Both the position numbers and the translations under genes were made by a program. From the NCBI GenBank assembly GCA_963662985.1, contig OY760066.1, forward strand, positions 62,001-126,000: DNA of 64,000 nt. Reading direction: 5' to 3'. Of the stretch, positions 32,901-39,188 are shown one piece after another; within the stretch, counting starts at the first letter, position 1, and the number at the start of each line of letters is the position of its first letter. The notes under the pieces are model-generated. The model did no database searches. It was given only the letters and a program-made list of their open reading frames with translations, and was not told the origin of the DNA. This DNA is from G963662985 sp963662985. GTDB lineage: Bacteria > Chloroflexota > Anaerolineae > Anaerolineales > UBA11579.

Positions 32901-34583
32901 ATTCAATTAAAATGGGTCGCAGCAACAAGTGCAGGTGCGAATAATGGATATATTCAGTTGTACCTTGATGGGGTACTAAAAGGAGGTGTATATAATATTG
33001 ATAATGATACAAGGGCAATTAAGTCTGTTGCAGTTCACACAGCTCGAACAGGTGGATATGTATATGGAAAATATTATTTAGATAATATAGAGATTTGGCA
33101 AGAAGCAAATCCAACTTTTGAACCTATCAACATTCCAGAATTTTGGTTAAGTCATAAATATTCAATGTCTGAACTTCAACCTCATGCCGTTACTCAAATC
33201 CAACGTGAAACTACACCAGATGTCTATGTAACAGATACCTATTCTTATGACGCAAACGGAAATATAGTCACGGCCAATCAGTTTGGGACTTCTTATACCT
33301 ACACCTATAATGCTGAAAACCGTTTGGCAAGTGTAAATAATGTTACTACAAACGAACAATGGTACTTCACCTATGATGGAGACGGTAACCGCATCATGGA
33401 AGACTACCGCTTAGCAGGAGTTACTCAATCTTATCGTTATTTCTTTGCCAGTGGGGCTTATGAAGTTATCGATGATGTCACTGTGGCAAATGATGACCAG
33501 ATCAAACAATACTACTACTTTGCGAATCAATTGATTGCAATGGATGATGGTACCAATTGGAATTTCTTTACTACAGACCATCTCTCAAGTACTAGTGTGG
33601 TGATGGATGCCACTGGAAATCTTTTGAGTGCCAATCGTTATATGCCGTATGGAGAATTGCGTACGGTTACGAGTTTGACAGAGATATCCGAAACGGATCT
33701 GGGGTATACAGGACAGCGAAATTATTCTGGATTTGAGCTGATGGACTATAATGCTAGGTTCTATTCCCCTTATCTTAAGCACTTTTTACAACCTGACTCA
33801 ATAACTCCAGATATATCAAGCCAATTGTTAAACCGTTATATTTATGTAAGTTGGAATCCAGTTATGAGAATTGATTTAAGTGGACACATTGATGGACCAA
33901 CTCCCATAACTAGTATGTTTTTCATGGCTTGTGGTCTGAATGTTACTGATTTAATGTGTTCAAGATTAGAATATGATGGAAATCCTTTTTCTGAATGGGT
34001 TACTGAAATTGCTGTACAACTTGATGTTGATCAGACTTCCTATTTCGGAACATTACAAAAGAATGGAATTAATAGTAAAGAACAATCGGCTTATAGTATT
34101 GTTTATAATATTATGAGTAAACCTGATGCAGATTTATATTTGTTAGGTCATAGTATGGGCACAGATTCAATTGTGTTAGCGATATATATTATTCAAAGGC
34201 AGATTGAAGAAGGAATAATTGAATATGATTTTAATCACATTAAAGGTATATATTTAATTGATACTCCTTACTATGCAAATGTAAGTGGAAAATTATTAGA
34301 TTCCACTAATGGAATAAAGCTTATTGATAATCAACAATATCTTGTTGACTTTATCTCTGATGGTAACTTTGAATCAATAGTAGAGTCGATTTCAGAATTA
34401 AACTTACCAATTATTCAAATAGATAGCAATTCAGGAACAGATTATAGAACTGATTCAAGATTAGGTGAAATTTGGTATTATTATAGAAATCAAGGTCATA
34501 TATCAAATCCAAGCAACCATTTATCGATAACATCTAATGATAAATTAATAACGAGACTTCAAAATAAAATTCTAGAGAGATAA
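23958..34583 (+). CDS. Rhs/YD-repeat protein with SpvB-like start, lectin insertions and hydrolase-like C-terminal tip
   Basis: 3541 aa with a signal peptide (1-32). Order: N-terminal beta region; SpvB-like segment from about 382 (LPSINLSYSS-like, GWNIDGIEI); YD repeats (about 950-1574); TP-rich linker; LamG-like domain (about 1625-1825); two related Gly-rich modules (about 1868-2241 and 2263-2611); two related LamG-like domains (about 2625-2828 and 2845-3051); further YD repeats and Rhs core (about 3091-3311) ending near NPVMRIDLSGH; then a tip of about 230 residues. The tip shows GHSMG with Ser3399, a strand ending LIDTPYY, a later Asp-rich strand (IQIDSNSGTDYRTD) and His3521, the order of an alpha/beta-hydrolase triad. 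Rhs proteins known from other bacteria encapsulate a C-terminal toxin; a lipase-like effector is the inference here. The next gene starts one base after the stop and is the immunity candidate. Confidence 0.88.
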   Translation: MDKGGIKRIWTISLILILLFNTFSPIFTIQAGRDYFEIEVQNQTISPSTNFQEPSEEIYTPIFDENIEWRTDSTPDSLPSDIPQIKKKDLEFSISNKTNQNENNHLFTIEVSITNYSDQTINSIIFTDELEKEFTYYGSENSNIEFNQTTTTINLLIPELLPNQKTSFSYILLLDEENKSQVNVHSAEIYYLGKKQIENVYLFNKNSNSKSILNENNTEIVVNEAIPDTSWVKVDQVSAYFSANSVVENSLISFNKKENPKGPEYQFDLNVWEAEDIQGIKLKKKDTTGEFSLPEQAVEFSQKRTQDFNAPVYLEISFDDIANLRSVSKGQTPYVATYNPELDIWIKVPILEINYETNSVFIKAMHFSTWGAGLGESLPQNGSQVLLFDQPYTNLFTGSSRYSIPISIPSGRNGLMPSINLSYSSATVDGVLGDVQAPWVGVGWNIDGIEIVRKILTDEDGYGYENSYSLTINGTMYELVQDENTPSRFYTDHASFMYIELHNIAYGNTPSEENTTGEWWEVITSDGTRYRLGYTEDSEQTTLMYGYACNPIETCNSPSGGYASSGYAGYGSDEIAMRWRVDQIVDTHRNFIKYTYQEFQPDASSTIPNFDRESYLATIQYTGHYATDGSVDLSPGYEIRFNLASRETIGDGIPNNFEVFDHYDQYLLDSIQTYCLECSGLENTPVFTYDLLYELASVPNEQGTLQLRGLEMTGGGYSENSINLPQTTSAQIQFEYENKNNRVPASGEDAWTYPRLSQIQNGYGGSLDYSYENDNRGTDSWLNYRVNKVLVYDGVQTTPSIVKTYTYATPLYVDYYNKKDLIGYKTVTSNTYSSNNTIAANLLTKSITTFGISGLDIGRVLTEEVVDPSNSSVYSKVVNYYNTDNTHAPFEGWNYRYLIRSENYLTDGSNLQLINATNYLRDSGYGNLLAQYEFSQNEIYRKTYYEYLINTDYETHIYNAVSRRVLVDENNVIYRDNRNQYDAGLLLGDLLLTQQVVNGTETIDKSFTYDLYGNVVESKVYKDYGTVEVSPTNANYQAQTITYDPLFITYPVQSTDAMGNAATIDYLFSTGLATQSTDVNGWTTSTEYDGLGRILSVTSPGLSQPGIKYTYPTITNGEVAAPDAVKMEILDTHPTTDIYRAVWGFYDGVGRTIQTQTYDADTNEYLISSTAFDLQGNVSQTSVVDSIENVAGQYVVPNWEALETTQTDYDFLGRTTTITSPAGIQTNYSYNGLSTTTIDAELNQQRQTVDLMGRLSSVEEFLEGEVYTTVQYNYDIANQLKYVIDEFGNTSELIYDLAGRKTKMFDPDMGIWEYAYDTLGNLVQQKDARGQILGFEYNDYNQLVVKVDQSATPEEILSFYEYSNISGQIGFRTLMSDQTGSTTWTYSNYGQTISEVRTINGITNTFITNSDWLGRVESIIYPNAETVVYQYDALGRADSMTSDAFGQTSLVDLTYNTLGQITLSTLGNGAIIQNTYNDVDHTYQLLNRQVQANSVDLLDFSYEYDQIGNILKIEDTILDESIEYTYDDLNRLTSAVDYTDSTINYSQSYAYDEIGNITEVRDWDTATNNVYQVTITPTLTPTNTVTPTATLQTYATATATPIPTATATLTPTMTPTATQVPDLTNGLVGSWSFNEGSGTVVNDSSSYANHGTLNNAAWTAGFSGTGLSFDGDSDYVVIPNSNSLRINTSFSMGGWVYPTGEDSLKYLITLGEGNTNYSIRETEDGYLQFYLPGISPNQLTGPKLPTNQWSHVVAVYDQENNQLKLYLNSVLIASKAITGSISSSTAALYFSKNSTSAWQGIMDEVRLYGRALTSQEVFQLFIEYSQPTPTPSPTIDLTNTPTETPIPTNTPTQSLTITPTPDVSSPWGTGVDGDLTIDVATTFNLNADVSNGRSCADGKAFSVIDLSSTWAQVSETIGSCLAENDEILLINLKGTEDKIQNTGVYEFLRVANIFNDEITFTEPKTKWYGESFHQDDEIGIGSGEQRVMLIRVPNYQNVTINGTLTANAWNGSLYGMILFKVAGILSGTGAINASTLGYRGGVGAHGTHPITCGGCAYDGEIVGNDGTGGEGTGDTSFGEGGRGGGEWCGPSYPYVNGPGAGGSYATKGGQHAASGTVRYGRAGNIYGDIDLTELYLGSGGGGAGASCSGNKVPDGGDGGGIILFAGNLINFSGTLSANGESNQAGGSGGSIKIIGNSIDLSSAIVNVNGGGSTYKGGYGRIALEYVTSNTLPTTIPPIYVSVYGAPPEPVPTPDPIDLDPVTDYGDGSDGDLSVNVGTTFNINSQTQDLNRICIDGGDAIAYQVLSMTYSEATLRRAVTGDCLQEGDEVMVINTKGLIDYHANVGNYEFVKVAYVYGNKIGFATPLTKFYGNANGFGNIGSASGQQKVMVIRVPNYHDVTVDGTLTGNGWDGREFGFLVFRADGTLSGSGLIHMVAKGYHGGAGANPDTGKYRGYPGETYFVNDGGSNRGGGGQGGVYNKPDQGKGGGGAYGTNGLKLARNYGVDGLGGIAYGDIYLDQVFMGSGAGGAGGGSTGGTGGGSLLIYANSINFLGTLNVSGSSGGSTNGAAGAVRIEGNTVTLGTVDIISGGTGGNGRYAVYYDDSFSGTTQPGYMENTTSGEGIIDYIFADGFETGDLTEWFASITDNGDLIVSPAFDYWGRYALQFTINDTNGLSVIDDTPNNESQVHTRFYINKDYLNMANLDEFELYRLLDTNSVPIAWISARDNTGTFEVKVSTRLDDSSTVSSNWYSVGDGWQAISLDWKASSGMSFADGGMSLYINNGLKQSLTFLDNDTLRVENSMICTEGLDAGTSGQLYIDDYEMRRLNLPEMIPDTTETFTYEEPEDLLFEDGFELGDTSLWSSTYVSNAAINVIQTKKYYGNYGIECLINQFNSELKLKKEFIDNQSSLNIGFYFTRAALSIGLGDNLQFFDLYDENGTRIGYVNIKNKKQVGRQLTFTTYKDDGTAVTTPYTLIDSNWHSIQLKWVAATSAGANNGYIQLYLDGVLKGGVYNIDNDTRAIKSVAVHTARTGGYVYGKYYLDNIEIWQEANPTFEPINIPEFWLSHKYSMSELQPHAVTQIQRETTPDVYVTDTYSYDANGNIVTANQFGTSYTYTYNAENRLASVNNVTTNEQWYFTYDGDGNRIMEDYRLAGVTQSYRYFFASGAYEVIDDVTVANDDQIKQYYYFANQLIAMDDGTNWNFFTTDHLSSTSVVMDATGNLLSANRYMPYGELRTVTSLTEISETDLGYTGQRNYSGFELMDYNARFYSPYLKHFLQPDSITPDISSQLLNRYIYVSWNPVMRIDLSGHIDGPTPITSMFFMACGLNVTDLMCSRLEYDGNPFSEWVTEIAVQLDVDQTSYFGTLQKNGINSKEQSAYSIVYNIMSKPDADLYLLGHSMGTDSIVLAIYIIQRQIEEGIIEYDFNHIKGIYLIDTPYYANVSGKLLDSTNGIKLIDNQQYLVDFISDGNFESIVESISELNLPIIQIDSNSGTDYRTDSRLGEIWYYYRNQGHISNPSNHLSITSNDKLITRLQNKILER
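29553..31790 (+). repeat. Duplicated Gly-rich beta module inside the Rhs protein
   Basis: Two copies of about 370 residues begin near 29553 and 30745. Both open with a G-D-G-D-L-x-[IV] segment and contain a C-x-D-G motif, an acidic E-N/G-D-E loop, a V-M-[LV]-I-R-V-P-N-Y motif and a T-x-x-G/A-T-L-[TS] strand, and both end in Gly-rich runs. They are clearly paralogous. Gly-rich exported modules of this type are often adhesive, but no specific family is assigned. Confidence 0.7.
31840..33110 (+). repeat. Two related LamG-like domains inside the Rhs protein
   Basis: Copies start at FADGFETGD (about 31840) and FEDGFELGD (about 32500), about 660 bases apart, each near 200 residues with a beta-sandwich pattern and a closing Y-I/L-D-D/N segment. 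They look like concanavalin-type lectin folds. The second copy is noticeably more AT-rich in its DNA. Confidence 0.65.
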
Positions 34584-34584
34584 T

Positions 34585-35808
34585 ATGAAGAAACAAATAA
34601 TTTTTATTGTAATAATTCTCTTAATTATTACGCTTATACCTTTATTTTCTGTAAACTCAAAAAATTATGTTTTGAAAGAAGATAAATATTGTCTTTCTTC
34701 AGATTACATTTTAGGATATCCTGTTTGGGATGGAGATATTAATAATCCAGTTTCAGATTATGTTGAATTAACTTTATCTAATTCATGGAAGAAAATTAAT
34801 AATTTTGAAAAATATTACAAAAGAATAATTGATTTCAAATTTCTATATGAAAATGAGATAATAATTTTAGGTGAGGATAGACAATCAGAAATTTTATTAA
34901 TTAAATATAATATAATAGATGGGAGCCAAGAAGAATATTTATTACCAAATTATATAAATAACTCTGAAGATGCATTTATAAAATTATATGAGATTAATAA
35001 CAATTTCTATTTATTTGGATTAACTGATGTTGATAAAAATTATTATAACGGAGAAATTGTAATTTATTTAGCTTATTATGATTTTATTAATGATAAGTTT
35101 ATTGAAATTGATATGACAGAATTAAATGAATCTTTAGATAAAAATTTTTATATTTCAAATATTGTTGGAGATAATGACGGAAACTTATTCTTTATTTTTG
35201 ATAAAAATATTTATAAAATAGCTAACAATAAAAATTCAATTGAAGTAATTGAATTATCAGAAAATAAAAAGTTTGATATTAATTTTAGTCAAGGAAAAAT
35301 TATTATTTATGATGATTATTTATATATTTTAAATAAAGTAATCAATAAAAATGAAATTTCTATAAGAGAACATAAATTTAATTTAATGAAAATTAATTTA
35401 TCTAATTATGAAATTATTGAAATAGGACAAGTTAATTTTTATGATGAAGCAAATATTCATAATTTATGGTTTGATCAAAATAATAAACACTTATGGATAG
35501 ATAGTAATGGTTGGTTTGATATTTCTGAAAATAATTCTCAATGGTATAATTTGATAATTCCTAAAGAATTTTTGAGTCCAACTACTTATGGTTATGTACC
35601 GAGTTATTATTTTGGAAATTCATATAGATTATTATTCGATATTAAAAACATATTTTTTTCTGTTGAAAGAAATGTTGTAATGTTTGATAAAGATAATCAG
35701 ATTTGGTGTAAATTAGCAATTTTTTCTCATTCTAATCCATTGATAAATATTAATAATAATCTTCTTTACGTATTTGATAACAATATACTTTATTTTACTG
35801 ATTATTGA
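34585..35808 (+). CDS. Exported protein, candidate immunity protein to the Rhs tip
   Basis: 407 aa, unrecognised. A hydrophobic N-terminal segment (about 4-25) would act as signal or anchor, and the rest is hydrophilic and beta-rich, with repeated aromatic and Asn/Asp/Lys patterns that could be a beta-propeller. ATG 34585 comes one base after the stop of the Rhs gene, so the two are almost certainly co-expressed. The DNA is very AT-rich, like the Rhs tip-coding region. Immunity proteins usually follow the Rhs C-terminal toxin directly, and an extracytoplasmic location would suit a lipase acting on membranes from outside. The immunity role is inferred from position. Confidence 0.75.
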   Translation: MKKQIIFIVIILLIITLIPLFSVNSKNYVLKEDKYCLSSDYILGYPVWDGDINNPVSDYVELTLSNSWKKINNFEKYYKRIIDFKFLYENEIIILGEDRQSEILLIKYNIIDGSQEEYLLPNYINNSEDAFIKLYEINNNFYLFGLTDVDKNYYNGEIVIYLAYYDFINDKFIEIDMTELNESLDKNFYISNIVGDNDGNLFFIFDKNIYKIANNKNSIEVIELSENKKFDINFSQGKIIIYDDYLYILNKVINKNEISIREHKFNLMKINLSNYEIIEIGQVNFYDEANIHNLWFDQNNKHLWIDSNGWFDISENNSQWYNLIIPKEFLSPTTYGYVPSYYFGNSYRLLFDIKNIFFSVERNVVMFDKDNQIWCKLAIFSHSNPLININNNLLYVFDNNILYFTDY

Positions 35809-35868
35809 TAATAAAAATTTTGAAAACTAATTATAACTAAATTGCATATATTTATTATCCAATATTAG

Positions 35869-36267
35869 AGAACTTATATTTTAAATCCACATAGAAGAAA
35901 AGAATATCTTGTTTTTGATCTCACATGAATCAATCTCTCCCAAATTCAACAAGAATTTGCAACGCTTCTAGCATCAGATCAAGATACCGAATCTTCATCG
36001 CCATTTTAATTTTAAGATGAAGTTTCTTGTCAATTAGCCTTATATAAACTTGAATCCATTTATTAAAACAACAATTGAAGATGCAAATTCCATGATTTAT
36101 GAAGTGATTTTTATTACAATGCTCGTATCTGGACAGGTGATTTTAATTTCATAGATGAACTGTTCCACTACTATGAAATTACTTTTGGTATCTATCAAAA
36201 ATCTACACCTGAAGAATATGAGGATGATTCTGACCAATCAAATCTAGTAAATTCAATAGACGAGTAA
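35869..36267 (+). pseudogene. Decayed gene remnant
   Basis: One frame from 35869 reads as protein-like sequence with interruptions: EYLVFDLT, a TGA at 35926-35928, then INLSQIQQEFATLLASDQD and further residues, then two TAA codons. Another frame later reads FYYNARIWTGDFNF and continues through a Glu/Asp-rich tail to a TAA at 36265-36267. The amino-acid patterns look like real protein in two frames with several stops, as expected for a gene broken by substitutions and a frameshift. No family is recognised. It lies behind the Rhs immunity candidate, where displaced effector or immunity remnants are common. Confidence 0.45.
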
Positions 36268-36462
36268 TAATCTCCTGATTTTCAAAATTAATAACCAAAA
36301 AATTCAATTACCCTAAAATGTGTATACACATATAGTTTATATTATTTGATTTATATAAGGAAAAAACTTATTCTAAAAAATATTCAAAGAAATTTTAATT
36401 TATGCTCACTAATTTAAAATTTGAACAAAATCAATTAACTTCTCTTTTATAAAAAATACTAC

Positions 36463-36490
36463 TTGACAATCATATTTCATTCTATATAAT
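36463..36490 (+). promoter_or_regulatory. Strong promoter of the lacI-type regulator gene
   Basis: Perfect TTGACA (36463-36468) and perfect TATAAT (36485-36490) with a 16-base spacer, about 75 bases before the ATG at 36565. It is the best promoter match in the window and is followed directly by inverted repeats that look like operators. Confidence 0.75.
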
Positions 36491-36494
36491 GTTA

Positions 36495-36539
36495 ATGTAA
36501 CACATTACATATTATATAATATAGTTACATTCATTACAT
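36495..36539 (+). promoter_or_regulatory. Operator-like repeats for autoregulation
   Basis: ATGTAA-4-TTACAT (36495-36510) is a perfect 6-base inverted repeat just after the -10 element. A 14-base perfect palindrome (36509-36522) follows, then two more TTACAT copies at 36525-36530 and 36534-36539. ATGTAAC (36495) and GTTACAT (36524) also form a longer pair. Binding here by the LacI-type protein would repress its own transcription; this is inferred from position and symmetry. Confidence 0.5.
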
Positions 36540-36564
36540 AAGCAATAATTAATCGAGGAATATT

Positions 36565-37584
36565 ATGTCAGCAACTGTAAGAGATATCGCCAAAAGGTTA
36601 GGGGTTTCTACTGCAACGGTTAGTAGAGCGCTAAGAGGATTGCCAAATGTAACTCCGTCTACTAGAGAAAAGGTGCTTGCTGCTGCCAAAGAATTAAATT
36701 ATTCTCTTTCTGCTCGCATTCCTCTTGAAACAAAACAAAATATTGGAATTATGATGCCCTTAGCTGATTCTTGGATATATAGTAAATTAGCTGCTTTTGT
36801 TGAAACTACAATTATCGAAGAAGATTACTATACAACACGTTACAATATTAGTAGCTTGGATAACCAAACTGAACAAATTCTTTGGTTAGCATCTCGACAC
36901 TTTGTTGATGGTCTTATAATTGGAACAACAGCATTATCCCAAAAAGATATTAATATTCTTGAAGGATTACGAATCCCCATTATTACAATCGAAACTCAAA
37001 CCAATAAATTCTCTTCTTTTTGTATAGATAATGTTAAAGCTGCTAAATCAGCTACTCAACATTTAATTAATTTAGGACACACTGATATTGCCATTATATC
37101 TGGATTGAAAGACGATCCTTTACATTTTTCTGTTCCTCAAGAACGGTTAAAGGGGTATAAAAAAGCACTTGAAGAAAATAATATTGATTTTCGTCCTGAA
37201 TTAGAAGTTGTAGGCAACTTCTCCTTAGAGGGGGGCGCAGAAGCAATGGTAAATCTCCTTTCCATCCATCGCCCCCCAACTGCTGTTTTTGCAATGTCAG
37301 ATGAAATGGCGATAGGGGCACTAAAAATAATTAAAGAAATGAACTTGCGCGTACCAGAAGATATCTCAATTATTGGGTTTGATGATCACGATATAGCAAA
37401 ATATTTTGACCTTACTACTATAAAACAACCAATAGAAGAGTTTGGTGAAAAATCAGGCTCTTTAATGTTAGATATGCTAAAGAATAATCAAAAAATTCCT
37501 CCAATAAATGTTGAATTTGAAACTCAATTACTTATCAGAGAAACAACAGGCCCTAAAAAAACTTATTCGCATCAATCAAATTAG
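36565..37584 (+). CDS. LacI-family transcriptional regulator of the alpha-glucoside operon
   Basis: 339 aa, normal length. Residues 3-48 form the LacI helix-turn-helix and hinge (VRDIAKRLGVSTATVSRAL), followed by a periplasmic-binding-protein-like sugar sensor domain to about residue 335, with typical motifs such as LINLGHTDIAIISG and PTAVFAMSDEMAIGAL. GAGGA precedes the ATG. The downstream genes encode sugar uptake and phosphorolysis, so the effector is probably the imported disaccharide or a derived phosphate. Operator-like repeats in its own leader and an AAACGTTT palindrome before the permease genes are candidate sites. Confidence 0.93.
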   Translation: MSATVRDIAKRLGVSTATVSRALRGLPNVTPSTREKVLAAAKELNYSLSARIPLETKQNIGIMMPLADSWIYSKLAAFVETTIIEEDYYTTRYNISSLDNQTEQILWLASRHFVDGLIIGTTALSQKDINILEGLRIPIITIETQTNKFSSFCIDNVKAAKSATQHLINLGHTDIAIISGLKDDPLHFSVPQERLKGYKKALEENNIDFRPELEVVGNFSLEGGAEAMVNLLSIHRPPTAVFAMSDEMAIGALKIIKEMNLRVPEDISIIGFDDHDIAKYFDLTTIKQPIEEFGEKSGSLMLDMLKNNQKIPPINVEFETQLLIRETTGPKKTYSHQSN

Positions 37585-37661
37585 TTTTAATGTAATTTTT
37601 ATAGAAATTAATTTTCTTTAAAAATTCTTTATATTATTAGACAAAAGGAGAATTAAAACAA

Positions 37662-38999
37662 ATGAAACGCATTTTATTTACGTTGTCATTGATCTTGCTC
37701 ATGCTGTTTTTGGTGGCATGTAGTGATGCTACTGCAAAAGATCAAGCAATAAACGATACAACGACAGAAAATACTGAAGTTGTTGAAGCGTCTACTTCAA
37801 ATGAACAAAAAGTTGTCACAATTTTTGGCGCATTTGTAGACACAGATGCTGAAAGATTTGAAGCATCTATGGCACCATTTGAAGAGCGCACCGGAATTGA
37901 CGTACAGTATGAAGGCTCAGCAGATTTTGAATCACTTATTACTGTTCGTGTAGAAGGTGGTGATGCACCAGATATCGCAGCATTTCCTCAACCAGGATTA
38001 ATGGCAGAATTTGTCCGTAGTGGTGATATAGTTGATCTCAATTCGTTTATGCTTAGAGATTATCTTGAAGGTCAATATATCGATGCATGGTTAGATCTAG
38101 CAACAGTAGATGAGGCAATGGCAGGTGTGTGGTACCGAGCTAATGTAAAAAGTCTGGTTTGGTATCCTGTAAAAGCTTTTGAAGATCACGGATATCAGAT
38201 TCCAAATACATGGGATGAATTGATTAGTCTTAGTGATCAAATGGTAGGAGATGGTTTGACTCCATGGTGTGTAGGTATGGAAAGTTCTGGTGCAACAGGG
38301 TGGGTTGCTACGGACTGGATTGAAGATGTTATGTTACGTCTTTATGATGATAGCATCTATGATCAATGGGTAAATCACGAAATTCCATTCAATTCAGAAG
38401 AAGTACAAAAGGCAGCTGAAGTAGTTGGGGATATATGGTTCAAAGAAGGATATGTTTATGGTGGGACTGATGCAATCCTCACGATTCCATTTGGAGACTC
38501 TCCTGCACCACTTTTTGAAGAAGAACCCGGTTGTTTGATGCACCGTCAAGCTTCTTTTATAGCAGGCTTTTTCCCTGAAGGCGCAACCATTGGACCAGAA
38601 GGAGATGTGAATTTCTTCTATCTTCCTCCGATTGACACTGAAGTTGCAGAATATCCTGTTTTAGGAGCTGGTGATATTATGTCTATGTTCAATGATCGAC
38701 CAGAAGTTCGTCAAGTAATGGAATATCTCTCAACCGGAGAAAGTTTGCAAGCTTGGATTGAAGCTGGTGGTGTGGTTAGCCCGCATAAGGATGCACAACT
38801 TGATTGGTACACTAATGATGCAGACCGCAAGTATCAAGAGATATTACTAAATGCTTCTACATTCCGTTTTGATGGTTCAGACCTAATGCCAGGAGCAGTG
38901 GGGGCTGGAACGTTCTGGGAAGGGATGGTTAATTGGGTAAGTGGCGATGACCTTCAATCTGTTCTCACAGATATTGAAAATAGTTGGCCGACTGAATAA
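37662..38999 (+). CDS. Sugar ABC transporter substrate-binding lipoprotein (AglE/ThuE-like)
   Basis: 445 aa. A lipoprotein signal ends in the lipobox LVAC (Cys20), so the protein is tethered outside the cytoplasmic membrane. The rest matches family 1 extracellular solute-binding proteins: VTIFGAFVDTDAERFEA near the start, then VEGGDAPDIAAFPQPG at about 105-120. Ribosome binding site AGGAG is present. It stands between the LacI regulator and two permease genes and should deliver an oligosaccharide, probably an alpha-linked glucose disaccharide given the GH65 phosphorylase downstream. Two strong hairpins follow the gene. Confidence 0.9.
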   Translation: MKRILFTLSLILLMLFLVACSDATAKDQAINDTTTENTEVVEASTSNEQKVVTIFGAFVDTDAERFEASMAPFEERTGIDVQYEGSADFESLITVRVEGGDAPDIAAFPQPGLMAEFVRSGDIVDLNSFMLRDYLEGQYIDAWLDLATVDEAMAGVWYRANVKSLVWYPVKAFEDHGYQIPNTWDELISLSDQMVGDGLTPWCVGMESSGATGWVATDWIEDVMLRLYDDSIYDQWVNHEIPFNSEEVQKAAEVVGDIWFKEGYVYGGTDAILTIPFGDSPAPLFEEEPGCLMHRQASFIAGFFPEGATIGPEGDVNFFYLPPIDTEVAEYPVLGAGDIMSMFNDRPEVRQVMEYLSTGESLQAWIEAGGVVSPHKDAQLDWYTNDADRKYQEILLNASTFRFDGSDLMPGAVGAGTFWEGMVNWVSGDDLQSVLTDIENSWPTE

Positions 39000-39036
39000 T
39001 AACTCCAAAAGATACTGATCTTATTGTTCAGAAATA

Positions 39037-39071
39037 CCTCTGAGAGGCGAATCAAAACCGTCTCTCAGAGG
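39037..39071 (+). terminator. First intercistronic hairpin after the binding-protein gene
   Basis: CCTCTGAGAG (39037-39046) pairs perfectly with CTCTCAGAGG (39062-39071). An AGAGGCGAAT sequence occurs twice, once in the loop side and once after the stem. No T-tract follows, so it is more likely an mRNA-stabilising structure that keeps binding protein above permease level. Confidence 0.6.
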
Positions 39072-39082
39072 CGAATAGCAAA

Positions 39083-39117
39083 GGTCCTTTTTCTTCGTCC
39101 AAAAAGGCAAAAGGACC
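39083..39117 (+). terminator. Second intercistronic hairpin, attenuator candidate
   Basis: GGTCCTTTT (39083-39091) pairs perfectly with AAAAGGACC (39109-39117); an alternative inner pairing CCTTTTT with AAAAAGG overlaps it. With the hairpin just upstream it probably causes partial termination between the binding protein and the permeases. Confidence 0.6.
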
Positions 39118-39155
39118 ATTCACATTTCCTATTATATATAAAATATATATAGTTT

Positions 39156-39169
39156 GGGAAACGTTTTTC
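39156..39169 (+). promoter_or_regulatory. LacI-type operator-like palindrome before the permease genes
   Basis: GGGAAACGTTTTTC holds the perfect palindrome AAACGTTT with the central CG typical of LacI-family operators. It lies about 20 bases before the permease ATG at 39189, which has an AGGAG site. It differs in sequence from the repeats before the regulator gene, so a second regulator is possible. Confidence 0.4.
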
Positions 39170-39188
39170 TTCCGAATAGGAGAATCTG

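Noticed and set aside
8713..34583. Mobile element or prophage origin of the two giant genes
   Set aside because: No integrase, transposase, terminal repeats or phage structural genes are visible anywhere in the window.
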